Assembly (NCBI GenBank): GCA_003427395.1
Contig: BFEA01000994.1
Span: forward strand, 220,977 to 256,587
Direction of reading: 5' to 3'
DNA length: 35,611 nucleotides
DNA from: Chara braunii
Lineage: Eukaryota; Streptophyta; Charophyceae; Charales; Characeae
Shown: positions 21,646-30,076 of the stretch, one piece after another
Position numbering within the stretch: position 1 is the stretch's first letter
How the letters are laid out: each line of letters begins with the position of its first letter
Made by a program: the position numbers and the translations under genes
Notes under the pieces: generated by a model
Told to the model about the DNA's origin: nothing
The model's input: only the letters and a program-made list of their open reading frames with translations
The model's database searches: none

Positions 21646-21791
21646 GTAGTCTCCAACGGATTCTTGACGGTGATCACGTTTCTTCTCAAGCGACATCAGC
21701 GAGGGGTTTATTGGGGTGGGGTTTGTTGTTGGGTCTTGTTGGGTGCGAGGGGTTTTTGGGTGCGGGGGTTCGTCTCCTTGGCTTTTTGCAG
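21646..21791 (+). other. Candidate leader intron
   Basis: AAG|GTAGTC at 21645/21646 and a T-rich run ending GCTTTTTGCAG|GT at 21791 would bound a 146-base G/T-rich intron in the untranslated leader. Only the splice-site consensus supports it. Confidence 0.3.
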
Positions 21792-21942
21792 GTCCGCTCC
21801 GACCCGCTTGCGATCTTGGCTCCCACTTCCGGCCCTCGAAGGGTAAACATGTCAGTTCTTTTTGAGTGCTTGTTTTTTTACGAGTGTTTATTTATGAAAA
21901 TTTAAAAACGAAGGGGGAGCACAGTCTGCTTGAGGGAGCTGA

Positions 21943-22482
21943 ATGAGGGTGAAGAACGGCGGAAGGGTGGGAAGAAGAACAGTCCGGGGAAATAGTGTAA
22001 GGGGGTGCACTCAAGGGGGAGAGAGGAGGAGAGAGAGAGAGGAGAGAGGGGTGCGAGAGGGTCCAAGGGCGCTGTCTATTTGGGACCCGAGGGGCTCGCC
22101 AAGTGTTCTTGATCCACACGGGTTGTGGAGGGCACCTACCTAGGGGCAAAGTCCCGCACGAGAAAGGGTGTCTAGAGAGGGGTTAGGGGCTTCGGTTCTC
22201 GACCCGCGGGGACTGACAACGGTTCCTACTCCCGCAAGGGAGCGGGACTCTCAAATGGGGCCAGTTCGGGACTTGGGGGAGAGGAGAGTGGTGTTACGGG
22301 TACCGGGGCGAGGGGGAGAGAGAGGCACACCTACCCATCTTAGCGGGGGCGTTATAGAAGAAGGGGGTACTTGGGGGACCTTGGACGAGGGATCGGAGGC
22401 CGACTCCTGGGTGGACCGGTGTCTAGCCGATTTCTCGGACTCGGATCTGGGGGACTATTGGGACTACGATAACGAATATTGA
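21943..22482 (+). pseudogene. Leader ORF (accX), basic N-half and acidic C-end
   Basis: Starts at ATG 21943, the first sizeable ORF after the PBS. An in-frame TAG at 22141-22143 (Trp codon likely) interrupts it; the frame otherwise runs to TGA 22480-22482. The N-terminal half is Arg/Glu/Gly-rich. An internal repeat of SVLDP(H/R)GL...PT...PARER occurs on both sides of the stop. The C-terminus is strongly acidic and aromatic (DFSDSDLGDYWDYDNEY). The same frame, with two more stops that could be Trp, stays open to 22701 with a charged Lys/Glu/Arg segment, so the original gene may have been longer. No function is recognised. Confidence 0.5.
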
Positions 22483-23085
22483 AGACTCAAGGTACGTATA
22501 CTTATCTACCTAACTTGAGAGGCTCTTCCAAAACTCCGCTCTTCCCACACCATTTTTTTTCTGAATCCCCGATTTTCCAGTGATTCCAAGAGAGAAAAGA
22601 GGCAGCAGGAGACGGAAAAGGAAGAAGGGAACGAAGTGCGAAGAGTTCGCGATGAGGAGAATGCGGAGGGAGTAGATCGGCTAGTGATTTCTGATACATA
22701 GGGGGATCTTGTCCTGGGACCCGGGTAATTCCACGCTTGAGGTGGGTCGAGTAGAGGCGTGGTGCCGGATAGGCTAACTTAGGACTAGAGGTCGGTTCAG
22801 TGGGGGACCTAGGGCCTGGGTGTGTGACTTCGGTCCGATTCCGGGGAGGGGGTTACCACCCTTCCTCGGGGATAACCTGTGTCCTCGGCTAGTCTCTAGG
22901 CCTGGAGTGGGGGGGAGTCTCTCAGCGGGGGAGGACAAAAAGGTAGCCGAGTGAGAAGGTGCTCCTTCTCTGGTTCATTTGATCCTTCTGAGCTCACAGG
23001 CTTCTCCTCCTCGCGGGATAGAGGTGGTCTCTCGAGTGGCCAAAAAGAAGTAGGAGCTTAGGGAATTTTCCTTTGATTATACTGT
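22483..23085 (+). other. Inter-ORF stretch, mostly non-coding
   Basis: Apart from the possible 22583-22701 continuation of the leader ORF, no frame stays open and no repeat partner was seen. A splice-like pair (CAAG|GTACGT at 22491 and GATTTTCCAG at 22580) would define an 89-base intron, but the joined frame is not open, so it is only a note. The stretch might hold a more decayed ORF. Confidence 0.4.
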
Positions 23086-23445
23086 ACGAGCCTAGAAGTC
23101 GTTCCAAAATGGATTAGTGTGTGTACGCACGGAAGTGTTGACGCGTGATGTTACTCCTTTAGGCTATGGACGGGGGACTTTGATGTAAGTGTCTATGTAG
23201 AGAAGGGACAAGATCAAGGAGAGGACTTCCTTCGTGGCTGGGAAGAGGCGATAGGCCACTCCCGCTGTTCGCGGGGGGAATTGAGGGGTTACGGGTACAA
23301 ATATTTCTACTCTCTAGGGTATCGAACCTACCCAAGAGGTGGTCGCCCGATGCCGGTAATTCCAGACGCTTATCTCGATGGGTCGGATGAATGGAAAGTG
23401 CTTGTAGGGATTGTGGAGAGAGTGGTGAGAGCAGCGAATACATGA
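23086..23445 (+). pseudogene. acc1, first copy of the ~120-codon accessory family
   Basis: Read by alignment to acc2. The start position corresponds to acc2's ATG but is ACG here (23086), so initiation is lost or non-AUG. In-frame TGA at 23146-23148 falls where acc2 has Trp (V-W-CY). Conserved features with acc2: ISV near residue 10, WTG.FD...YVE.G, W-EEAI.H, YFYSLG.RT, RGGRP.P.I.DA.LDGSD.W, and a helical Ile/Val-rich end. It terminates at TGA 23443-23445, which overlaps the acc2 ATG as ATGA. Likely a small soluble alpha/beta protein; no family recognised, no signal peptide or membrane segment. Confidence 0.75.
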
Positions 23446-23807
23446 GCTTGAGGCCTTTGGAGTTTGAACCCGCAGGAATTAGTGTAGGTGATCGAGGCAG
23501 GGTAAACGTGTGGTGCTATACCTTCTACTGGTGGACCGGCCACTTCGATATAGCCTTGTACGTAGAAGAGGGTGTTGACAGGGAGGCAGGATATTTAGAT
23601 AGCTGAGAGGAAGCTATCAGTCACGCACAGCTCAAAAGGCAACTGTTGGGGGCTTACGCAATTAACTACTTCTACTCGTTGGGGTGTAGGACGTTTTCAC
23701 GAGGAGGTAGGCCTGTCCCCACTATTTCGGACGCTTTCCTGGACGGGTCGGACGATTGGAGGGCGCTGGTTCAAATCATAGACGAGATAGTCCAACGGGA
23801 TGGTTAG
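23442..23807 (+). pseudogene. acc2, second copy of the ~120-codon accessory family
   Basis: ATG 23442 overlaps the acc1 stop. 121 codons to TAG 23805-23807, interrupted by TGA at 23604-23606 where acc1 has Trp (GW-EEAI). It shares the full acc1 architecture: WTGHFD...YVEEG, YFYSLG, RGGRP, DAFLDGSDDW and a closing amphipathic helix. The pair is roughly half identical by eye over the last 95 residues. Its stop overlaps the ATG of acc3 (ATGGTTAG, 23800-23807). Function unknown; the position in an array before gag suggests an accessory role in the element's cycle. Confidence 0.8.
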
Positions 23808-24527
23808 GATTGTCGAGGGTACTGAGGAAGAAGGGTTCGGATAGAGAAGGCGGATTTAAGCAAAGACAGGGAGTGCTTCAGCGTCCCCTTAGACCACCGC
23901 ACAGAGAGGTATATAGCCGATCGCGAGAGGGGGTTAGAGCTAGAACGAGGGGTTTTTCTTTGGGCTCGTTTCACGGTAGGAACTTGGGAGGGGGACAGGT
24001 GGTCCCGGAACAGGCCCCAGGACGGGAAGAGACCCAGGAGAACGGTGATCCGTGCGGAGGGAACTGTCTACTTAAGTAAGGAGGCCTGGGTCGATTACGT
24101 CACACATTTGGTCCTGGGGTGGTACCGTGCGGATCATTGGGAGGCACGAGCGGGTCCGATTTTGAGGAAGATCTTTGAGGCTGAACCCCTTAGACACTGC
24201 CCACCCGTTGCGGTGAGGGTGACCTGCGCGCGAGACGAAGAGTACCCCCGCGCCACAGGGTGCGTCAGGACCATATTCCCATCATTCATTTTTCGAAGGG
24301 TGAGCGGGAAGGAGGAGCGGTACGACAGGGTTGTGCGGTCCATAGTGCGGGAAAAGGGGTGGCAGCTATTTGTTAGGTCACTCCATTGGTACTACACCTA
24401 TTGCGTGGATAACCCGGTACCATACGGGGTGCCGGGATCTTTAGGGAGTCTACTCGGGACCGCGAGGGAGGCAGGGACTACGGGTACCAAAGAGTCTTCG
24501 GGGTGCCACAAAGAATTTTCTAAATGA
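23800..24527 (+). pseudogene. acc3, first member of the larger accessory family
   Basis: ATG 23800, then a -1 frame change within about 25 bases and a TGA at 23823-23825 (Trp-compatible), after which the frame is open to TGA 24525-24527. N-terminal module: FLWARFTV...AEGTVYLSKEAWVDYV (to about 24090). C-terminal module: PSFIF (about 24275), a long helix, then LHWYYTYCVDNPVP (about 24383-24424). Both modules recur in acc4, acc5 and acc6. Basic-acidic mixed, no transmembrane segment. Unknown function. The frame change lies so early that the true start could be different. Confidence 0.72.
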
Positions 24528-25215
24528 ATGGTGTTCCACGATACAGAGCGGGGATGCTTCTTAGAGTCCTCTTCAGAGGACCGTGAGGCCCTTAGGTTGA
24601 TCCCTAGCAACGGTGAAGTCCCTGATTGGGAAAGGATAGAAAGGGGGAGGTCCACGGTTAGTGCGGAATTCGTGTGGGTAGAATCCAAAGAAGTCAAAGC
24701 CCAAGGTCTTGGGCGGAGTCTTGAAGTAACCGCGGTTATTTTCATCGCACCGGAGGCTTGGGCGAAGCTTGTAGTACCCCTAATTCTAGGACAAGGGGGT
24801 GGGCTGGAAAAAACTATTGCGAGAGGCGAGAGAAGTGAGAGGGGAGTGGATAAGCAGGGTTAGAGAGCGATTTGCGTTCGTGTCCGTGGAAAGGGAGAGA
24901 TTCGCGAGGGAGAGAGAGCTTTCAAGGTCAAGTTACCCGTTGACTGTGAGGGTGCCGTCTTGCCTGTTCCCTAGCGCAAACGAGGGAAAGATAGTGTGTC
25001 TTCTAGAGAGGGGTAGGAGTTTGGGTCTTACCTTAAGGGCCCTATGGATACTATATACGCACTGCATCGATCAGGGTATTCCGCCGCGTAGGAAACTCTG
25101 GGGTATTTTCCGGAGACTAGGGTCTCTAGAAAAGCCCTTCACTCTCTCTCCGGAAAAATATCGCAGGTGGGTCTTTAGAACGATGATAGGAGATGGTGAA
25201 GTTCATGCTCAGTGA
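24528..25215 (+). pseudogene. acc4, second member of the larger accessory family
   Basis: ATG 24528 immediately follows the acc3 TGA. The first frame is open to 24863, but homology passes to another frame in the G-run near 24793-24802 and continues to TGA 25213-25215. Modules: FVWVESKEV...VTAVIFIAPEAWAKLV (to about 24780), then PSCLF (about 24955), the helix, and ALWILYTHCIDQGIPP (about 25042-25086). The motif Y-T-x-C-[VI]-D is shared with acc3 and acc5. One frameshift from intact. Unknown function. Confidence 0.75.
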
Positions 25216-25828
25216 GAACGGGGTGGTCGAGTCGATAGAGGCCAGTGCCGCCGAGAAGTTTTTGATTTCGGGAGACCCTCAAGTGACTCCTTATTGGATA
25301 AGCGTTGAGAAGGGGGGATTGATCAGAGAAGGGGCCTACGTGTGGGTTCGAGCGCGAAGGCTCACTTGGAAGGAGGGTGTGGAAAGAGAGGGCCCACCCG
25401 ACCTCGGTCGCTTCCTAGAGATCCGGGCAACAATTTTTTTCGACGAAGAGAGGTGGACCGAAGTTTGGAGGTCGCTAGTGTCCTTCGCCGAGCCCGGAGA
25501 GGTCCATCGCGCGTCCGGGGTCCTCCACGCTAACCTGCCCCGGTTCGTCGCCAGTTCATTCCTAAGAGACCCGGAGGAGAGGGTAGTAGCAGTGCTTAGG
25601 GTGGCTCAGGAATCCGGAGTGCGGGCTAAGGGGTTGTTATGGCTTTATACTCGATGTGTGGACACAGGAGTTCCCCCAAGGAGTGAGCTATCCGCCGTAT
25701 TCGGGAGATTGAGAGAATTTGAGTTGAGAGAATTTGAGGGACTCCGATCCCTCGTCGCGGACGTTCCGTACGTCCGTCTCTTCGGTGAAGAACAGGTGTC
25801 TAACCGAAGGGGTTTCGAGGACCGATGA
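25193..25828 (+). CDS. acc5, third member of the larger accessory family (intact)
   Basis: 211 codons, uninterrupted. ATG 25193 overlaps the end of acc4 by 23 bases; ATG 25205 (11-base overlap) is an alternative. N-terminal module: YVWVRARRL...LEIRATIFFDEERWTEVW (residues about 50-95). C-terminal module: PRFVASSF (about residue 120), the helix, LLWLYTRCVDTGVPP (about residues 158-172), then ELSAVFGRLREF. It ends at TGA 25826-25828, overlapping acc6 as ATGA. Charged, soluble, no cysteine cluster or known catalytic motif. Its survival without a stop, beside decayed paralogues, may be chance. Confidence 0.8.
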   Translation: MVKFMLSENGVVESIEASAAEKFLISGDPQVTPYWISVEKGGLIREGAYVWVRARRLTWKEGVEREGPPDLGRFLEIRATIFFDEERWTEVWRSLVSFAEPGEVHRASGVLHANLPRFVASSFLRDPEERVVAVLRVAQESGVRAKGLLWLYTRCVDTGVPPRSELSAVFGRLREFELREFEGLRSLVADVPYVRLFGEEQVSNRRGFEDR

Positions 25829-26583
25829 TAAGAGGGATACCGAGAACTCTCTGGGCGTCTGTAGAGCCCGTTGAGGATACCGGGGAAGTTGTCAGTGTCA
25901 CCCTGCCTAGGGCCCGATTGACTGATCCGACTAGGACTCTCCTGTGAGAAGAAGGGGAGATCCGGTGCGGTAAGGCGTTCATACGATTTGCTGTGAGTCC
26001 CCAGGGGGAGGTTGTAGTGGGAGAAGCCCGAATATTCCTTTCGAAGGAGGGCTTTGTTGAGATAGTGCGTAGCTTACGGATTGGGCAGGACCCTCTCTGG
26101 GACGCTCGAGCCATGAGAGGCCGGCTAGGGGAGTTAGTAGAGGAATTGAGACCTCACGAAGAGTGCGACGAGGAATATCTAGTGACTTATGGGGGTTGGG
26201 AAGAAATACCGCGGTTCCTCTCCAGCGAGCCAGCGGAGGTCCCCCGTTTCGTTTTTGAGCGGGTTTACCCCTCCGAGGCTGTTAAGAAGGCGGTAGGAAG
26301 AAGGGTTTCCATCCTAAGTCAGTTCAGGTTCACGGGATCAGACCTTCACACCTTGTTAACTTGGTGTTTTCGGGATCCCTATAGAGACGATTGGTCGACT
26401 CTAGAGGACCAGGGTTACGCATTTGAAGGGTGGGGTCGACACACGAGGAAGTCTAAGATATCGTGGAGGTACCTAGGTAAGATCTGCGAGGGAGAGCTGG
26501 CGGGGTTGGACCCCTCTGATTTGATTCGGATAGCAATTGCGAGTCGACGACGGAGGTTAGGGGATGACCGAGCCGGACCTTGA
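25825..26583 (+). pseudogene. acc6, divergent fourth member of the larger accessory family
   Basis: ATG 25825 overlaps the acc5 stop. TGA at 25945-25947 (Trp-compatible) interrupts an otherwise open frame of 252 codons ending at TGA 26581-26583. N-terminal module: AFIRFAVSPQ...EARIFLSKEGFVEIV (about 25980-26070) followed by GQDPL. C-terminal module: PRFVFERV (about 26241-26264), the helix, LHTLLTWCFRDPY (about 26344-26382), where the Tyr-Thr-x-Cys pattern is altered to Leu-Thr-Trp-Cys. Most divergent of the four; the GxDPL block links it to acc9. Confidence 0.75.
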
Positions 26584-26752
26584 GGAGCTTGTGGGATTGG
26601 AAAGAGTAAGGAAAGAAGTTCACCGGATCCTTGCTCTGTGCTGGGAAGAAGAAAGGAGGGCTAGGCCCGGGTCCTTAGCCAGGATCAAGCTGCTTCAGAC
26701 GACCACAATCGCTATCCTCGACGAGGTCACGATAGACCTTCTCTCGCGGTGA
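26564..26752 (+). CDS. acc7, small helical ORF
   Basis: 62 codons from ATG 26564, overlapping the acc6 end by 20 bases, to TGA 26750-26752. Sequence is Glu/Leu/Arg-rich with heptad-like hydrophobic spacing (LEELVGLERVRKEVHRIL), predicted to be mostly alpha-helical. No homologue recognised. The next ORF begins 4 bases later. It is plausible as a gene because of its place in the chain; alone it would be unconvincing. Confidence 0.5.
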   Translation: MTEPDLEELVGLERVRKEVHRILALCWEEERRARPGSLARIKLLQTTTIAILDEVTIDLLSR

Positions 26753-26756
26753 GGGG

Positions 26757-27233
26757 ATGAGAGCCTCGTTCGTCTCTAATAGAATTCGTTGGGAATTAGA
26801 AACCTACGAGGACGGTAGCGAGGTTAGGATCAAGGGGGGTGTCGAGCTTAACCCGGAATTGGGAGAGGACCGGGTGGTCCGCGCCGAAACAAAATTTCTA
26901 GTGGAAGTCTGAAGGCTGGCCTTGTGGAAAAAGAGAAGTTGGACCACGCTAGCTACCTTTTCAGTCCACATTAGAGACGCAAGTGGCGTGAGATTCTCTA
27001 GAACTTGGAGGGAGTCTTTGCTGGAAGTAGAGAGAAAATTCGAGGAGGACTCTAGGTATCTAGGAACACCGCTAACATCCAGGACACACCTTGTGGAGAC
27101 CCGATTTTGGGATGGAACGGGCGAATACGAGGAGGCTTTGCGCCAAACTCTGAGAGGGGACAGAGAGACCGGCCGTGCTAGGTGCGAGGATTCATTGGTC
27201 GAGGCCGCCGCGAGGTTGGCAGGCGTGAGGTGA
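26757..27233 (+). pseudogene. acc8, 158-codon accessory ORF
   Basis: ATG 26757 to TGA 27231-27233 with one in-frame TGA at 26910-26912 (LVEV-stop-RLALW, Trp-compatible). The frame before and after is the same. The first 50 residues look beta-rich (IRWELETYEDGSEVRIKGG), the second half helical (TWRESLLEVERKF, EEALRQTL). A weak resemblance to the N-terminal module of acc3-acc6 (KFLVEV...) is possible but not convincing. Unknown function. Confidence 0.65.
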
Positions 27234-27240
27234 GGCTCCT

Positions 27241-27624
27241 ATGATTAGATACGAAAAGGGGGACTCGTACGGTACCTTGGATAGGGTTTTGACGTGGGGA
27301 GGGGGATATGGAGTGACTCTCCGTAGAGTTAGAGGGGAAGGGGAGGTAACTACCGAGTTCTTCGAAATTTACGAGCAGGAAACAGTGGTCCGGTTCTCAG
27401 TAGCGTCTGTGGGGAACAGTTGCACGAGAAAGGCGGAAATTCTTTTGTCCCCTGACGCTCGGCTAATCTTCGCAACTGAATTAGCGGAAGGGAAAGATCC
27501 TCTAGGCATCGTCGAAAGAGCCCTAGAACGAGTGAAGAGATTGAGGAGAGTTGACACCAGGAATCCCGTGATTGATAAGGTAGAGTACCGGGGGAGGACG
27601 GAAGTTCCAAGGGCAGCCACGTGA
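27241..27624 (+). CDS. acc9, half-size relative of the acc3-acc6 family
   Basis: 127 codons, uninterrupted, ATG 27241 (7 bases after the acc8 stop) to TGA 27622-27624. The central part, VVRFSVASVGNS...KAEILLSPDA...EGKDPL, aligns with acc6 FIRFAVSPQGEV...EARIFLSKEG...GQDPL, so it represents the N-terminal module alone. The first 45 residues are beta-rich (YGVTLRRVRGEGEVTTEFFEI). The C-terminal module with YTxCxD is absent. It suggests the family arose by duplication and loss of modules. Function unknown. Confidence 0.72.
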   Translation: MIRYEKGDSYGTLDRVLTWGGGYGVTLRRVRGEGEVTTEFFEIYEQETVVRFSVASVGNSCTRKAEILLSPDARLIFATELAEGKDPLGIVERALERVKRLRRVDTRNPVIDKVEYRGRTEVPRAAT

Positions 27625-28127
27625 GAACTTGGACCATCCCTACCTGGGTCTATCAACTACTCTATGCTGACGACGAGATCGTGAGGAGAGTCCGATTGAG
27701 GGGTCAAGTGATAGAAAAATTCCCTCTGGGTGAAGGAGGCCACAAACTATTCACCCAGTGCTGGGAGTCAAGAGAGGACACCGACTTCGAGTGGTGGGCA
27801 CGCGCTGGAGAGTTCATCAAGCCTCTGTTCTCCGGGCAAGCTGGCGATATGGACAGGGATTTGACTAGGAGGTGTGCGCAAGAAGGGGTTAGGGGCATCT
27901 CGGACCTAGAGATCGCGAATCTTGCATTGGCAGCCAGTGAAGAGAAGAAACTGAGGGATTCTTGATAGACGGTAACTAGTGAGGAGTCGGAGGGAGAAAG
28001 TGCTGCCGAGGATTCTAGTGAGGAGAAGGGGGGATCGGAGGAGGAGAAGAACTCGGAAGGAAACGGGGACAGTAGTGAGGAGAACGAGCCGGGAAGTAAT
28101 GCGAACGATACTGAGGGAAGCGACTAG
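27621..28127 (+). pseudogene. acc10, helical ORF with acidic Ser/Glu tail
   Basis: The frame overlaps the acc9 stop as GTGA (27621-27624); the start codon is GTG where the pattern would predict ATG, and no ATG follows until 27849. Residues 1-114 are helical with several Trp (WVYQLLYADDEIV, CWESREDTDFEWWARAGEFIKPLF). After TGA-TAG at 27963-27968 the same frame continues with about 52 residues of Ser/Glu/Asn/Gly, ending at TAG 28125-28127. The acidic tail is too biased to be chance and too clean to be non-coding. Unknown function. Confidence 0.6.
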
Positions 28128-28146
28128 AAATTGCCAATAAGGGTGC

Positions 28147-28893
28147 ATGGAGAGTGGAGTGGGGGCTGGTCTCCCTAGTCCGCCGGAAACCACTGAAAGA
28201 AGGGGGATGGTGAAGAGCCCCGAGTTGGGGGCCAGTCTAAGTAGGGTGGTGGAAGAAATGACAGAGGGGGCGGAGGCGCTAGATAAGGCCGAAGGGGGGC
28301 CGAAAATGGCTCCGGGGGAAAGACAAGCCTCGGAGGGGCAAAGTGCTGGCACGGAAGTGCGAGTGCACAGGGATGTGGGGCCGCGGGTGCCGGTAAACGA
28401 AGGGGTAGCCGAAGCCGCGAGAGGCATTCCGGTTGAGTTCCGGTGGGCTGACCTAATGGATGCGGAAGCAAGGTTAGAGGAAACACGAGAATTTCCTAGA
28501 GATAGAAAAGGGTATCGACCACTTAGGGGAGAGGAAGAAGAGTGTAAGGACAGGAGGGACTTGAGAGAGGGGAGGTCAGCAGAGGCCTGCGGTCGGCCGC
28601 GGAGATGGGTCGAAAGGGTTCCGGAGGCCGTCACCAGTGAAAGACAGGCCTTAGTGGGACCGAGAACTGACGCCGAGATGCGAATGCCTGCGCGGGAAGG
28701 AGCGATCGAGGGCTCGAGAGGCCTTCCTATCGAATCTCGGTGGGGGGACTTACCAGATGCAAGAATCGGAGAAGCCCTAGAATTTCCAAGAGAGAGGGGA
28801 GGGTACCGACCACATGAGGGAAGCGGATGCTGCGTGGGCTCCCGACGAGATAACGGGCAGGAGTCAGGGGGTGGAGGCCTGGAGAAGCTTTAG
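28147..28893 (+). CDS. acc11 / N-terminal gag-like ORF with internal duplication
   Basis: 248 codons from ATG 28147, 19 bases after the acc10 stop, to TAG 28891-28893. Highly charged and probably disordered. A roughly 95-100-residue unit is duplicated: ERQA..G...T(E/D).(R)M/V.. then RG(I/L)P(V/I)E(F/S)RW(A/G)DL.DA then EFPR(D/E)R.GYRP, once at about 28320-28530 and again at about 28640-28815. The downstream gag ORF starts inside its last 80 bases in another frame, so the two may have been one gag before a +1 change, or may be separate overlapping genes. Confidence 0.65.
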   Translation: MESGVGAGLPSPPETTERRGMVKSPELGASLSRVVEEMTEGAEALDKAEGGPKMAPGERQASEGQSAGTEVRVHRDVGPRVPVNEGVAEAARGIPVEFRWADLMDAEARLEETREFPRDRKGYRPLRGEEEECKDRRDLREGRSAEACGRPRRWVERVPEAVTSERQALVGPRTDAEMRMPAREGAIEGSRGLPIESRWGDLPDARIGEALEFPRERGGYRPHEGSGCCVGSRRDNGQESGGGGLEKL

Positions 28894-30076
28894 GGGGCAG
28901 GACCACACTCGGTGGGGAGCGGACTGGCCGGATGAGTGGGGCCGCTATGGGGAGGACCCCTGGGAGCCACCAAGACCTCGAGGCCGGGTAGAGGAGCCTG
29001 ATCCCTCGCGGTACAAGCCATACGATCCGGCAACCGATGGGCCTATGGAGGGTCCCTATTTTCGCCGATACGACAACCGACGAGTCCCCTATTATGACGT
29101 CAACCTGAGTCTAGAGGCGCTTTTCTTCGACGGAAGAGATGTAACTAGGTTCGTGGAAAAGTGGGAGAGTTATGCTTACCGTAAAAAATTCTCCGAAAGA
29201 GAGTGGATCGACTATTTTATCTAGCACTCGGACCCCGAGTTAGACACCGCGATCCGGGCTATCTACCCCTCGGACGGTCGGTGGAGGACCTTCAGGGCAA
29301 GCCTATTGCAGACTTTCGCCTGTGATGACCCGATCCTGACCGTAGAGGGCTTGCGACGAATTACAAGGGGGGAAAAAGAGAGTTTGGTGGCCTTCACCCG
29401 TAGGTTCAAGTGCCTGTCCCAGGTCCTAGTGGATAGGGGCATGCTGTCTGAAGTAGATAGGTGCGTGATGTTCATGCTGCACCTGCCCGAGGAAAAGAGG
29501 AAGGAGGTCCTTGAGAAGGCCCCGAGGGATTCGGCCAATTTCGAGAAAGTCGTCGAGGTAGTTTTCACAGTGGGAGGAGTAGACGTAAGAAAATACATGA
29601 AGGAGACCTTGGACATGGCTCTCCATAACATGCGAGGGACACAGAACGATGGTCCAAGGGGGAGCGATAGACCGCCCCCTGGCCCACCTGTTCCCCGGTT
29701 GGGAGAACGGCCTACCGGATGGAGAAACGAATCGAGTGGCCAAGGAGGTTGGAAGAATGACCGGGAGATAGGGGGGAATCGTGGTCCCGATTGGGGGAGT
29801 TCCCATTGGAAGGATGCTAGGGATGGAAGGTGGGGAGACGCCCCTCCAGCAAGGGCTTTAGGGCCGCGACCGGAGGTTAGGGCACCACCACCGCCGGCGC
29901 CACCACCACCGGCTCCGCCTGCGCCTATAGCGACAACAGCACAAGGGGGTCCGCGCACCAATAATCCCCAAACTCGAAGCAGGTGTGTCTACTGCAATGA
30001 AGAAAATCACATCAAGAGGGACTGCCCTTATCTCACGGACGCTTTAAGATTGGGAATTTGGGAGTGGTCAAGCTAA
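28814..30076 (+). pseudogene. gag: Element II gag (capsid-like and nucleocapsid)
   Basis: ATG 28814 to TAA 30074-30076, interrupted by TAG 29222-29224 (WIDYFI-stop-HSDPEL, Trp-compatible). The region after RRYDNRRVPYYDVNLSLEALFFDG (about 29063-29140) fits the retrotransposon gag fold: LEALFFDG..V..F...WE.YA, then WRTFRASLLQTF, ITRGEKESL..FTRRFK, LPEEKRKEVL. A Pro/Gly-rich linker follows, then a CCHC zinc knuckle, CVYCNEENHIKRDC (29984-30025). It would form the particle and bind the RNA. The protease frame begins 16-19 bases before its stop, -1 relative to gag. Confidence 0.88.

Noticed and set aside
21156-21689. Minus-strand ORF that I first took for a decayed gag of a third element
   Set aside because: It spans the LTR end, the PBS and the leader of element II; no gag motif holds up once the PBS is recognised.
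22492-22580. Second candidate intron (89 bases)
   Set aside because: Splice sites look good, but the joined frame hits a stop at once and the unspliced frame is just as open.
16943-28893. Integrated bacterial operon or contamination, suggested by ATGA overlaps and GTG starts
   Set aside because: The array lies between a eukaryotic tRNA-Asp PBS and gag-pol on the same strand, has no Shine-Dalgarno pattern that I can support, and shows the same decay as gag-pol.
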